A DNA stretch of 64,000 nucleotides from Fructilactobacillus fructivorans. Its GTDB lineage: Bacteria; Bacillota; Bacilli; Lactobacillales; Lactobacillaceae. Of this stretch, positions 34,318 to 42,659 are shown piece after piece. Each line of letters starts with the position of its first letter. Within the stretch, counting starts at the first letter, position 1. The notes beneath the pieces were generated by a model. The model was not told where the DNA came from. It ran no database searches and saw nothing but the letters and a program-made list of their open reading frames with translations. A program made the translations under genes and the position numbers. The DNA lies in NCBI RefSeq assembly GCF_001434095.1, contig NZ_AZDS01000004.1, forward strand, positions 124,001 to 188,000. Reading direction: 5' to 3'.

Positions 34318-35805
34318 ATGGATAATAAAAAATTATCATTATTTGCGTTAGTTCTAATGATATTTACATCCGTCTTCGGATCAGCGAACATTTCCAGAGC
34401 GTTCTACTTAATGGGGTATGCCTCAATCATCTGGTATATCTTGGCAGCGCTCTGTTTCTTCATCCCGTTCGCGTTTATGATTGCGGAATTTGGCGCGGCT
34501 TTTTCCAAAAAGCATGGTGGCATCTACACTTGGATGAGTGAATCAGTCAATCCCAAGTTTGCTTTTACAGGCATTTCAATGTGGTATGCTTCTGCCATTA
34601 TTTGGATGGTTAACACCAGTTCAGCAATCTGGGTCCCACTCTCAAATGCAATCATCGGGGTTGATAAGACCTCCGACGGTCACTTGTTTGGCCTCTCAAG
34701 TGTTGAAACAATTGGAATTCTGGCTGTGATTTTAATGATTGTAATCACTTTTATTGCCACCCGTGGAATCAATCAGATTCAAAAAGTTACTTCCATTGGT
34801 GGCTTTGCGGCCATGTTGACCAACGTTATCCTGATTGTCGGTGGTGCCATTATTCTCTTAATTAATGGTCATACCTTCCAACCACTGTCTTGGAAAGCCA
34901 TCCTAGTTTCCCCTAATCCCCAGTACGATTCACTAATTAATGTTTTAGGATTCGTCGTTTACGCCATCTTTGCGTACGGTGGCCTTGAAACCATCGGCGG
35001 ACTAGTTGACCAGACCAAGACGCCCGAAAAGACCTTTCCAAGAGGAATCACGATCTCAGCTTTAACCATCTCGGTGGTTTACTCCATCGGAATCTTCATG
35101 GTTGGTGCTTTCACTAATTGGGGCCAAGTTCTAGGATCACACCACAACATTAACCTGGTTAACGTACCTTTCATCATTATGAACAACTTTGGTTACCAAC
35201 TGGGAACGGCACTCAACTTCTCTCACGGCGTTTCAGTTGAGATTGGAATGTGGGTCAGTCGTTACGTTGGAATTTCCATTTTTCTTGCCTTAAGTGGGGC
35301 TTTCATTACCCTCATCATTTCACCAATCAAGACGATTGTGGAGGGAACCCCCAAAGAGATTTGGCCGAAATTCTTTACCAAGATCAACAAGCACGACGTT
35401 CCTGGAAACGCTATGATGATCCAAGGACTACTTGTAATTGCGTTCATCTTGATCATTTCTTTTGGGGGACAAAGTGCTAAAGCTTTCTTCAATATTTTGG
35501 TTCAGATGACCAACGTGGCGATGGTCATTCCGTACCTATTCATCGCATTTGCCTTCATCGGGTTTAAAGCTAATTCCAAAATCAAAAAGCCATTTGTATT
35601 CTATAAGAATCCATTGATTGCTAAAATCGCAGTGTGTGTGGTCATGCTGACGGTTGGCTTTGCCATCATCTTTACGATCATCGCTCCCGCTTTGAGTGGG
35701 AATTACGTAAGTAGCATTTGGATGGTAGTTGGACCCGTCATCTTCGGGGTAATTGGTTATCTGTTGTATCATCACTACGAAAAGAAATACCTAAAAAATG
35801 ATTAA
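34318..35805 (+). CDS. yjeM: Amino acid permease, APC superfamily, YjeM type
   Basis: Membrane amino acid transporter with twelve to thirteen helices. The start LSLFALVLMIFTSVFGSANI is the substrate-site helix with the unwound glycine, and the following YLMGYASIIWYILAALCFFIPFAFM and GGIYTWM segments match the YjeM group. Substrate unknown; glutamate/GABA-like exchange is common in neighbouring families. GGAGG is nine bases before ATG 34318; TTG 34315 directly before it is the alternative start. It has 495 residues. Own promoter region and a strong terminator; no regulator adjacent. Confidence 0.87.
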   Translation: MDNKKLSLFALVLMIFTSVFGSANISRAFYLMGYASIIWYILAALCFFIPFAFMIAEFGAAFSKKHGGIYTWMSESVNPKFAFTGISMWYASAIIWMVNTSSAIWVPLSNAIIGVDKTSDGHLFGLSSVETIGILAVILMIVITFIATRGINQIQKVTSIGGFAAMLTNVILIVGGAIILLINGHTFQPLSWKAILVSPNPQYDSLINVLGFVVYAIFAYGGLETIGGLVDQTKTPEKTFPRGITISALTISVVYSIGIFMVGAFTNWGQVLGSHHNINLVNVPFIIMNNFGYQLGTALNFSHGVSVEIGMWVSRYVGISIFLALSGAFITLIISPIKTIVEGTPKEIWPKFFTKINKHDVPGNAMMIQGLLVIAFILIISFGGQSAKAFFNILVQMTNVAMVIPYLFIAFAFIGFKANSKIKKPFVFYKNPLIAKIAVCVVMLTVGFAIIFTIIAPALSGNYVSSIWMVVGPVIFGVIGYLLYHHYEKKYLKND

Positions 35806-35809
35806 TCAG

Positions 35810-35846
35810 AATAGGGCGTCCCTTAAGTAAGGGACACCCTATTTTT
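35810..35846. terminator. Terminator between yjeM and the 640-aa gene
   Basis: Long stem: AATAGGG and CCCTATT outer, GTCCCTTA/TAAGGGAC inner with a C/A mismatch between; five T follow on the plus strand, and it also faces the convergent gene. Confidence 0.88.
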
Positions 35847-37769
35847 CTAATATTCTAATTTTAGCTGACATAATATGTTTTTTAATTGATCATAATCTTT
35901 TCTGGCAACACAGTCGGACAATTCATTCAAAAATACATTTTCTTTATCCGAACTCATATGCATAAAAGCAATACAAATGTTGTAATTATTTAATAATCTA
36001 TTAGCCCACTCTACTAGAGGATGAGCAGTATCGTCCTTCATGGACACAATCTCATGACATTTATTTAATATAGCTTTGACCTCATTGAAATTCCTATTAT
36101 AAAGCGCTTCATACAACTGCTTACGAAATGGTAAAAATTTAGCTGGTAACGATAACTCATAAAACATTCTATCTAGTCTACACAATAATTGTGTTCCCTC
36201 ACCTAGTGGACTTTCTGCTGCTTTCTTATCTAACTTTAATATTTTTAAGATATTTTCTTCTTTAAATGGACCTTGATTACCATTTCGTTTATCCATAAAC
36301 CTTAATATTTGAGCCCCACCTAAACCAATTCCGTCTGTTCCAGACAAGACAATTTCATTTAAATGTCTAAATCTAAATCCAGCGGAAAAATAAGTGAGTA
36401 AGCCTTTTTGATGAGCTAAGTGAACTAATTTCAGACAATTTTTATATCCTAATTGTTCCATAATGGGATCACTCGGGTACCAATTTGCCGTTCCATCAAA
36501 AGTTACTTTTTCAAAATTACCTAATTCAGTAATTTTAATTCCTAATTTAGCAATCTTCATTGGGTCAGTAACTTTTTGTGGTTTTCCATTATTTTTTTTA
36601 ATGGTTTCAGGCCGATCATCAATGATTGGATAATTAATACAAAAAGCAGCGGCTAAGACTTGCAAAGTACTATCCCTAATTACATTTGCTGCAACTGCCT
36701 TCATAAACTTTACAGCCTGCATAAAAGTCATTTTTTCAATTGCAATTTTACACTCAGATAATCCATCAATAAAAATTGACGAACATGCAGCAATCATTGT
36801 ATGCACAGACTTAATAAACGAATTATCAAAAGTATCTTCAAACATTGGTCTCCCAACATAACTAGAAACAGAGGTATCTCTTCCAATTAGCATTTTTACC
36901 TCGCCAATGGTCCTTAAATCTGGCAGTCTGTACGGTTCAACCCGTTCTCGATTCGTTACTTTTCCACGCTCCAAAAATTCAATATGAACATTGGTCCCTT
37001 TTATATATGCTAAATCACTTGCGGTCCCAGTAATGTGCCCCAGACCAGGATCCGTAATTGATGCCTGCGTTTGAACTTTTCTAAATCCCGAATTACCCCA
37101 TGGAACAATTGGTGCCTCAGCATATCCACGTAAATTTATCATTTGAAATGCAATTTGAAATGATAAATATTCATCAATTGTTGGTTTTCTATTTTGATGA
37201 CGTATTTTTTGAGCAAGGAGACTAACTAAATTAATGAATTGATTATTCGTAAGCTTCTGATAATGTAATTCACCATCCCTACTGTCTGGTTTAGACAAGT
37301 CAATAGTCCAAACCTGTCTATCATTATTATTATCATACGAAACATATTCATCCTTACGTTCACAAAGAAAATGAATATATGAATTTAATAATCGCAGTAA
37401 TGATTTAGTTGAATTAATTAATTTATAAGTGTCATGAGTATTAGTTATAAATTGTAATAAATCTATACTTCGCTTTATGATAATTTGAGTATTTTGATCT
37501 CCAAACCGAGACTGAAGATCCATAAATCGATTAATCAATATTTTTGATAACTCTTCATTGTTTCTAGTAAAAATTGGCTGATACGGTTTAGGATTAACAT
37601 AATTATTATCCTCGACATGATGTCTTTTAATTAATTCTCCTAAAAGTCTATATTGAATTTCAATTACCATATTATAAATAGAATCCTTAAAGAATCCCAT
37701 TGAAATACAAGTATAACCATTTAATTGATCTGGAACACACAGTTGATAGTATCTATCATTTACTTCCAT
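35847..37769 (-). CDS. Unrecognised 640-residue protein
   Basis: I do not recognise a family. There is no signal peptide or membrane span; it is a soluble, mixed alpha/beta protein. The N-terminal third is helical and Asn/Ile-rich; the middle has WGNSGFRKVQTQASITDPG and RLPDLRTIGEVKMLIGR; the C-terminal half contains FEKVTFDGTANWYPSDP, then LLTYFSAGFRFRHLNEIVLS with GTDGIGLGGAQILRFMDK, which looks like the phosphate-binding end of a beta/alpha barrel (inference). The start is ATG 37769, eight bases after AGAGGAG; an upstream in-frame ATG (37811) has none. More AT-rich than genes on either side, with many Asn/Ile/Lys codons, suggesting acquisition by transfer. The 25-bp repeat upstream is shared with the ADH gene. 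Confidence 0.75.
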   Translation of the reverse strand: MEVNDRYYQLCVPDQLNGYTCISMGFFKDSIYNMVIEIQYRLLGELIKRHHVEDNNYVNPKPYQPIFTRNNEELSKILINRFMDLQSRFGDQNTQIIIKRSIDLLQFITNTHDTYKLINSTKSLLRLLNSYIHFLCERKDEYVSYDNNNDRQVWTIDLSKPDSRDGELHYQKLTNNQFINLVSLLAQKIRHQNRKPTIDEYLSFQIAFQMINLRGYAEAPIVPWGNSGFRKVQTQASITDPGLGHITGTASDLAYIKGTNVHIEFLERGKVTNRERVEPYRLPDLRTIGEVKMLIGRDTSVSSYVGRPMFEDTFDNSFIKSVHTMIAACSSIFIDGLSECKIAIEKMTFMQAVKFMKAVAANVIRDSTLQVLAAAFCINYPIIDDRPETIKKNNGKPQKVTDPMKIAKLGIKITELGNFEKVTFDGTANWYPSDPIMEQLGYKNCLKLVHLAHQKGLLTYFSAGFRFRHLNEIVLSGTDGIGLGGAQILRFMDKRNGNQGPFKEENILKILKLDKKAAESPLGEGTQLLCRLDRMFYELSLPAKFLPFRKQLYEALYNRNFNEVKAILNKCHEIVSMKDDTAHPLVEWANRLLNNYNICIAFMHMSSDKENVFLNELSDCVARKDYDQLKNILCQLKLEY

Positions 37770-37846
37770 AAAAAAATCTCCTCTACAGTTTTTATAAATT
37801 TTTAAATCCATAAATAACTGTAAAAGTAATTAATTAATTTACAATC

Positions 37847-37871
37847 GTGAAAATTTTGTATCCTAGTAACA
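37847..37871. repeat. 25-bp repeat copy 1 (putative HxlR operator)
   Basis: Begins GTGAAAATTTTGTA and ends CCTAGTAACA. It matches copy 2 at 38366-38390 in 23 of 25 positions, same orientation, and contains the partial dyad GT..CCTAGTAAC. Located in the divergent region between the 640-aa gene and hxlR. Confidence 0.7.
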
Positions 37872-37991
37872 TTAAATAACTTGGTTACATTTTTTTCACT
37901 TAAAAGAATTCAAGTAATTTGACGTATACTAAGTAATGTGAGTAAGGAATGAAAAGTAACCCTTTCAAAACCAAAGAGAGAAGTAAATTTA

Positions 37992-38369
37992 ATGAATAAT
38001 AAACATTCATGTAAGTTTCCAGATAGATGTCCAGTTGAAAGTACCGTTCAAATAATTTCCGGAAAATGGAAAAGTGTCATTCTATACCATTTATTTAAAA
38101 ATAAGGTGGTTAGGTTTAGTTATCTAAATAAACAAATTAATGGATGCTCCAAGCGCATGCTGGCATTACAATTAAAAGAATTAGAACGAGATCATATTAT
38201 TAAGAAAAAAATATACCCAGTTATGCCACCAAAAACTGAGTATCGAATTACCAAATTTGGTAAATCGCTTCATCCCGTAATTATAGAAATGGAAAAATGG
38301 GGGGTGAATTGTATGATGCCGCAAGTAATGAGCAATATGAAAAATAATATTCTTATTGTAGTAAAGTGA
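37992..38369 (+). CDS. HxlR-family redox-type regulator
   Basis: Winged-helix regulator of the HxlR/MarR-like group (YodB, HypR, QsrR). N-terminal CPVESTVQIISGKWKSVILYHLF, then RFSYLNKQINGCSKRMLALQLKELERDHII is the DNA-binding region, and YRITKFGKSLHPVI the wing. Cysteines at residues 7 and 13 precede the domain; an N-terminal Cys is the electrophile or disulfide sensor in several members. It has 125 residues and ATG 37992 behind GAGAGAAG. It is AT-rich and flanked by the repeated 25-bp sequence; an ADH/quinone reductase gene follows after 92 bases, a typical HxlR target. Confidence 0.88.
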   Translation: MNNKHSCKFPDRCPVESTVQIISGKWKSVILYHLFKNKVVRFSYLNKQINGCSKRMLALQLKELERDHIIKKKIYPVMPPKTEYRITKFGKSLHPVIIEMEKWGVNCMMPQVMSNMKNNILIVVK

Positions 38370-38390
38370 AAATTTTGTTCCCTAGTAACA
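38366..38390. repeat. 25-bp repeat copy 2 (putative HxlR operator)
   Basis: Begins at the last bases of hxlR and overlaps a plausible promoter of the ADH gene: TTGTTC within the repeat, 17 bases, CATTAT. A protein bound here would block that promoter. Ends CCTAGTAACA as in copy 1. Confidence 0.7.
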
Positions 38391-38461
38391 AAAATTACAT
38401 TATTGTAAAGCATAATTTTCTCCTTAAAATTAATAGTAAATGTAAATAAGGAGATTATATT

Positions 38462-39490
38462 ATGGAAAAAGATATGAAAGCAATTGGTTTTACTAAATAC
38501 TTATCAATTAAAAATCCAGACAGTTTGTTTGAATTTACTACTAAGGTACCCACCCCAAATTCACATGACTTATTAGTAAAGGTTGAAGCTGTCTCAGTTA
38601 ATCCAGTCGACGTTTTTACTAGACGCTCTCAAAGAAAGCAACTTGCTAGTCCTAAAATAATGGGATGGGATGCATATGGAACGGTGGTTTCAACAGGATC
38701 AGAGGTAAGTTTTTTTAAGCCTGGAGATAAGGTCTTCTATGCTGGATCATATAAGCGACCCGGAAGTGATAGTGAGTACCAACTAGTTGACGAAAGAATT
38801 GTGGGTCATGCACCTAAGAATATAAGTATTGAAGAAAGTGCTGCCATGCCCTTAACGAGTTTAACCGCATGGGAATCACTGTTTGAACAAATGGATATCG
38901 ACATTGATGACAAAGAGAACAACAAATCTAAATCTATTTTAATCATTAATGGATCTGGCGGCGTAGGATCTGTTGCAACCCAGTTGGCACATCTCGCAAA
39001 CTTAACTGTCATCGCTACTGCTGGAAATGAAACTACAAAGCAGTGGGAATTGCATCACGGCAATGACCACGTAGTTGACTACCATGACAGTATCGTTGAT
39101 CAAGTCCATGACCTGGGTTTTCAACATGTTAATTATATTCTTGAACTAGTAAATTTAGATGCATATTGGTCAACTATTACAAGATTAATTGGACCAAACG
39201 GAAGCATTGTGTCTACAACTGGATCAGGTAGAAACCTTAATTTTAGTTCATTAAAGTCGCGGATGGTAAGATTTGGATGGGAATGGATGTACGAAAAATC
39301 TTGGTATGAAACTCCAGCGATGATTACGCAACATGAAATTCTAGATAAAATAGGAAAGTTACTGGATCAAGGTGTTTTAAAGAGTACCCTCACTAAAACA
39401 ATTACTCCGATTTCAGCAAAAAATCTTCGTAAAGCAACTAGTATGGTGGAATCACATCATATGATGGGTAAAGTTGTTGTAAAACGATAA
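38462..39490 (+). CDS. Zinc-type alcohol dehydrogenase-like protein / quinone oxidoreductase family
   Basis: Medium-chain dehydrogenase/reductase of the TIGR02817 type, NADPH-linked; the zinc ligands of true ADHs are absent, as usual in this branch. Catalytic-domain motif VSVNPVDVFTRR near residue 50, GWDAYGTVVSTGSEV, and the nucleotide-binding NGSGGVGSVATQLAHL; C-terminal MVESHHMMGKVVVK is characteristic. It has 342 residues; ATG 38462 is behind AAGGAG with 8-base spacing. It follows hxlR with the 25-bp repeat in its promoter, so it is probably induced by reactive carbonyls, quinones or thiol stress (inference from HxlR neighbours). AT-rich like hxlR. Confidence 0.88.
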   Translation: MEKDMKAIGFTKYLSIKNPDSLFEFTTKVPTPNSHDLLVKVEAVSVNPVDVFTRRSQRKQLASPKIMGWDAYGTVVSTGSEVSFFKPGDKVFYAGSYKRPGSDSEYQLVDERIVGHAPKNISIEESAAMPLTSLTAWESLFEQMDIDIDDKENNKSKSILIINGSGGVGSVATQLAHLANLTVIATAGNETTKQWELHHGNDHVVDYHDSIVDQVHDLGFQHVNYILELVNLDAYWSTITRLIGPNGSIVSTTGSGRNLNFSSLKSRMVRFGWEWMYEKSWYETPAMITQHEILDKIGKLLDQGVLKSTLTKTITPISAKNLRKATSMVESHHMMGKVVVKR

Positions 39491-39503
39491 CGAAATAATA
39501 TAG

Positions 39504-39530
39504 AAAACTAATCTTTGTTGATTAGTTTTT
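39504..39530 (+). terminator. Terminator after ADH-like gene
   Basis: 10-bp stem AAAACTAATC/GATTAGTTTT followed by T. Confidence 0.85.
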
Positions 39531-39564
39531 GTTTTCTCAGCCTTTATTTCATAGCTACTTAGCC

Positions 39565-39578
39565 TGAAAACGTTGACT
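39565..39578 (+). promoter_or_regulatory. cre site of lctP
   Basis: TGAAAACGTTGACT matches TGWAARCGYTWNCW in 13 of 14 positions. It lies just upstream of the -10 TATAAT (39583-39588), so CcpA would occlude the promoter. Confidence 0.7.
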
Positions 39579-39582
39579 CATG

Positions 39583-39588
39583 TATAAT
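39583..39588 (+). promoter_or_regulatory. lctP -10 element
   Basis: TATAAT 48 bases before the lctP start; the -35 position falls inside the cre site. Confidence 0.55.
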
Positions 39589-39636
39589 AGTTACAAGACA
39601 TCGTTTACCGCAAAACACTAAGAGGAGAAAACATTT

Positions 39637-41223
39637 ATGGAATTATTAGTTTCAATGTTTCCGATACTAATTCCAATTATTCTGCTGGGATTTTTAAACA
39701 TGCCAGCACTAAAAGGAATGAGTGTAACGGCAATACTTGTTATTTTAGCTAGTCTATTCATCTGGAAAATGCCATTGAAGGCTCTTGCAGCTTCAGCCAT
39801 TCAAGGCTTTCACAAGAGTTTAACAATTGCGTGGATTTTACTCGGAGCTCTCTTACTACTCCGAGCCCTTGAGTATACTGGATCAGTCGACCGCATCAAT
39901 GCTGGTTTTACCAAGTTAACCACTGACATGCGCCTCCAGACAATCCTAATTGTCTTCTTATTTGGCTCATTAATCGAGGGTGTTTCTGGCTTTGGTGCTC
40001 CAGCAATGGTCACAGCTCCCCTATTAATCGCTTTAGGCTTCAAGCCCCTTTCGTCAATCGTCTTAGCACTGGTGGCCGATTCCACCGCTGCTTCATTTGG
40101 GGCCGTGGGAACGCCGCTAACGGTTGGATTAAGTAACACGGTTGGCACCGCTGAAACGGGCAAAGTAGGATTAAAAATCGCTAACCTAGAACTAATCAGC
40201 GGAACTCTGGTACCACTGATTTTAATTGTCATGTTAGTGTTTCTTCTTCCTAATCAACACACTCAAAATCGTCTTAAGTCAGTCTTACAGGTAACCCCAT
40301 GGTGCATAGCCATTGGTCTTGTCTATTCCATTTCTAATATTGGTAGTCAATTACTCTTGGGATACGAATTAACCTCCGTTATCAGTCCCATCATCGCCCT
40401 GGTGATCGCAATTCTGAGTATCAAATTCAACATTCTATTACCCAAGGACGTTAAGAAAAATCCGTGGAAACAATCACCGAAAATTACTATCAAAGAACCC
40501 AAAACTAACATTTCACTTGTGCGCGCATGGATGCCATACGTTCTCGTGGTTGTCTTGTTGGTCATCCCCAAACTAATCCGTCCAATTCACGACTGGTTAA
40601 ATACTCATGTTAACTTGTCACTCACGAACATTCTGGGTTTTAAAGCCATCGATTCAAGCTGGCTTCTCCTAGCGTCACCCGGAACCGTACTGTTGATCGT
40701 GGCGTTATTAACGGTCTTATTACGAGAAGAGTCATTTCGCTCCTTTTCTAGAGAGGCATGGGGTGTCGTTAAATCCATGAAGACGACCATTTTGACGCTA
40801 ATTGTCACTCTAATCATGGTCCAAGTTTTTACGAACACGAGTTTCAACGGAGCTAACCTTGACAGTATGCCAGGATATCTCGCGTCATTCATGGCAACTC
40901 ATCTCCATGGGGTTTGGCTAGCAATCGCTCCAATCTTAGGAGCTGTTGGTTCGTTTGTGACAGGTAGTACGACCGTTTCAACACTAACCTTCTCGTCGAT
41001 TCAGGCCGATGTAGCCATCGATGCTGGACTAGACAAGTATCTTATTTTAGCCGGACAAGTGATTGGAGCCGCCGTTGGTAACATGATTTGTGTTTATAAC
41101 ATCGTTTCAGTCAGTGGCGTAGTTGGGCTGAAGGGCGAAGAAGGTAAGGTCATGCGAAAAACAGCCATCCCGGCTGTTGCCTACCTTTTCTTCCTTATTA
41201 TTTCAATTTTTGTTTTTAAATAG
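39637..41223 (+). CDS. lctP: L-lactate permease (LctP/LldP family)
   Basis: Membrane symporter for lactate or glycolate with protons, 528 residues with about fourteen hydrophobic spans. Family blocks: GSLIEGVSGFGAPAMVTAPLLIALGF, ADSTAASFGAVGTPLTVG, and near the C-terminus GAVGSFVTGSTTVSTLTFSSIQ and GAAVGNMICVYNIVSVSGVVGLKG. ATG 39637 is behind AAGAGGAG. Single gene with its own promoter and terminator. In a heterofermenter it may import lactate for later oxidation or export it. The cre site suggests repression while sugar is plentiful. Confidence 0.94.
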   Translation: MELLVSMFPILIPIILLGFLNMPALKGMSVTAILVILASLFIWKMPLKALAASAIQGFHKSLTIAWILLGALLLLRALEYTGSVDRINAGFTKLTTDMRLQTILIVFLFGSLIEGVSGFGAPAMVTAPLLIALGFKPLSSIVLALVADSTAASFGAVGTPLTVGLSNTVGTAETGKVGLKIANLELISGTLVPLILIVMLVFLLPNQHTQNRLKSVLQVTPWCIAIGLVYSISNIGSQLLLGYELTSVISPIIALVIAILSIKFNILLPKDVKKNPWKQSPKITIKEPKTNISLVRAWMPYVLVVVLLVIPKLIRPIHDWLNTHVNLSLTNILGFKAIDSSWLLLASPGTVLLIVALLTVLLREESFRSFSREAWGVVKSMKTTILTLIVTLIMVQVFTNTSFNGANLDSMPGYLASFMATHLHGVWLAIAPILGAVGSFVTGSTTVSTLTFSSIQADVAIDAGLDKYLILAGQVIGAAVGNMICVYNIVSVSGVVGLKGEEGKVMRKTAIPAVAYLFFLIISIFVFK

Positions 41224-41230
41224 AGTCAAA

Positions 41231-41273
41231 ATAAAAGATCCGTTCCAACTAAGATTTGGAATGGATCTTTTTT
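41231..41273. terminator. Terminator between lctP and 41279 gene
   Basis: AAAGATCC/GGATCTTT outer and TTCCAA/TTGGAA inner stem with one mismatch; T-run on the plus strand, A-run on the other side, so it serves both convergent genes. Confidence 0.88.
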
Positions 41274-41278
41274 CGAAT

Positions 41279-41659
41279 TTACTTTTTAAACGTCCACACT
41301 TCGTTAAGCAGAAAACCAATAAAGCCTAGAATCAGGATCAAATCAGTCCACATCACGGAGAGGTGGGAGATTCCAATGATAACTAACAAGAACACGATGA
41401 GGGTTACAACTCCACCCCAAACTCGTTGTTTCTGAGTAATTTCACCAGCAATGGCCATCGTTGGATTCTTGATAAATAGGGAAACTGCCCAAACCACGAT
41501 ACAAATCGCGCTCAAAATGATCAGGACCCAATCAATCCAACCAATGGGAAAGCCATAAATAATTTCTTGAATTCCCTCAACAACACTGGTTCCAAACAGA
41601 ATCATTGCCATTGCGGTCCAAAGTAAACTGATACGACTAGTAAATGCATTTTTATTCAT
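41279..41659 (-). CDS. Small membrane protein, four predicted spans
   Basis: Hypothetical membrane protein of 126 residues from ATG 41659 (behind AGGTAGGTG; a GTG three codons upstream is possible but too close). Four hydrophobic segments: ISLLWTAMAMILFGTSV, IDWVLIILSAICIVVWAV, GGVVTLIVFLLVIIGI and WTDLILILGFIGFLL. The first span has a motif reminiscent of HdeD/DUF308-type proteins but I would not assign it. Convergent with lctP; no operon partner. Confidence 0.7.
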   Translation of the reverse strand: MNKNAFTSRISLLWTAMAMILFGTSVVEGIQEIIYGFPIGWIDWVLIILSAICIVVWAVSLFIKNPTMAIAGEITQKQRVWGGVVTLIVFLLVIIGISHLSVMWTDLILILGFIGFLLNEVWTFKK

Positions 41660-41766
41660 TTTTAACACCTACCTTTAGTTAAATTCTACCATACAATGTG
41701 AGTTGAAAGAAAAATGTTGGAATTTACAATTTGTACTATTTAACAAATTTCATCCTTCTCAGACAC

Positions 41767-41806
41767 AAAATGAGCACCTTAGATTGATATCTAAGGTGCT
41801 CATTTT
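41767..41806. terminator. Very strong hairpin downstream of the split TMEM175-like gene
   Basis: Perfect 18-bp stem with a 4-base loop; plus-strand side ends TTTTTT, minus side only TTTT. It can end the minus-strand gene but is better oriented for plus-strand transcription, where no gene precedes it. Confidence 0.85.
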
Positions 41807-41813
41807 TTATTAT

Positions 41814-42272
41814 TTATCTTTGATCCGCAGCCCATTCGGCAAATTGAGACCAAATTTCACGTTTTTGACTTTCATCCTTAGCACCCCTTGAAGCTTTAAT
41901 GGTGGATGCCAGTTTTGCTCGTAAAGCTTTTCTCTGGTCAGGAGATAGATTCTTAACTGATTCGGGAACTTGAATTCGACCTTCCTCCATTCCTCGCGTA
42001 GCTAAGCTTAATGTTCCATGTTCATGGCTGTTTTCAACAAACGACCAGATTGGAATAATGATAAAGAGAACCAACGCAATTCTGGGGAAGAAGAAAGCAA
42101 GCACAATCAAAATTACGTATGCAGCAATCGAATAGTTGAAATTCCGTGCAAAAATATAATTGAAAACTTCATGCTGTTTAGAATGTTTACTGTACTTAAC
42201 CTCAGCAATCTGTGAAACAATGATCCGAAAGACTACTAATAAGATTAACGAAAGGGTTCCGTAAAGCATCAC
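41814..42272 (-). pseudogene. TMEM175-like channel gene, C-terminal part (frameshifted)
   Basis: Continues the TMEM175 (DUF1211) channel protein of the preceding entry: MLYGTLSLILLVVFRIIVSQIAE matches the fifth/sixth membrane region expected after the N-terminal part, followed by two further hydrophobic segments and a basic soluble tail (SVKNLSPDQRKALRAKLAS). Starts with GTG 42272, overlapping the TGA of the upstream frame, without a ribosome binding site. Reading one A more in the AAAA run just before gives an unbroken TSKITVMLYGT, so a single-base loss, a sequencing error, slippage or termination-reinitiation are the options. Terminated by the 41767-41806 hairpin. Confidence 0.65.
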
Positions 42273-42598
42273 CGTAATTTTGACGTATCATCCGTCATCA
42301 ACTTGGTAAAAGTAGGAACCAACGACATGAAGAATAAAAAGATCAAGTCCATTACGACCGTCTTATTCGCCACCCGTTCGGTGTCATTAAAGACCTGAGC
42401 GTGTTGATACCACAAGTTGCCAACAAAACAAAAGCTGACCGCATAGATTCCAATGGCCCGAAAGAGCACTAGATAATCAACGCTTCCACCAATCTTCTCG
42501 ATTGGTAATTCCAATACCATCACCGTAATGATAATGGCAATAATGGCGTCACTGAAGGCGTCCAAACGGTCTTTCATTCTCTTCTTTATCTCACCCAT
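42269..42598 (-). pseudogene. TMEM175-like channel gene, N-terminal part (frameshifted)
   Basis: TMEM175/DUF1211-type potassium channel protein: first helix RLDAFSDAIIAIIITVMVLEL holds the family FSD motif, and helices 2-4 follow (SFCFVGNLWYQHAQVF, VVMDLIFLFFMSLVPTF). The frame ends at TGA 42269 directly after MTDDTSKLR, at the point where the fifth helix is expected, which is encoded one frame away in the next entry. Translation starts at ATG 42598 behind GAGGTC. Bacterial members are about 190-210 residues with six helices; here only four are read before the stop. If both parts are joined the length would be about 255. Confidence 0.65.
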
Positions 42599-42659
42599 GA
42601 CCTCACCTGCTTTATTAAATTAACATAATTATAGCACGCCCCATGAGAGAGTTTAAGCA

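Noticed and set aside
35847-39490. Defence island (restriction, abortive infection) in the AT-rich segment
   Set aside because: No nuclease, methylase, helicase or toxin motif is visible in the three proteins; a redox/detoxification unit fits better.
35810-39540. Integrated mobile element around the AT-rich segment
   Set aside because: No integrase, transposase, terminal repeats or tRNA attachment site were found at its borders; only composition suggests transfer.
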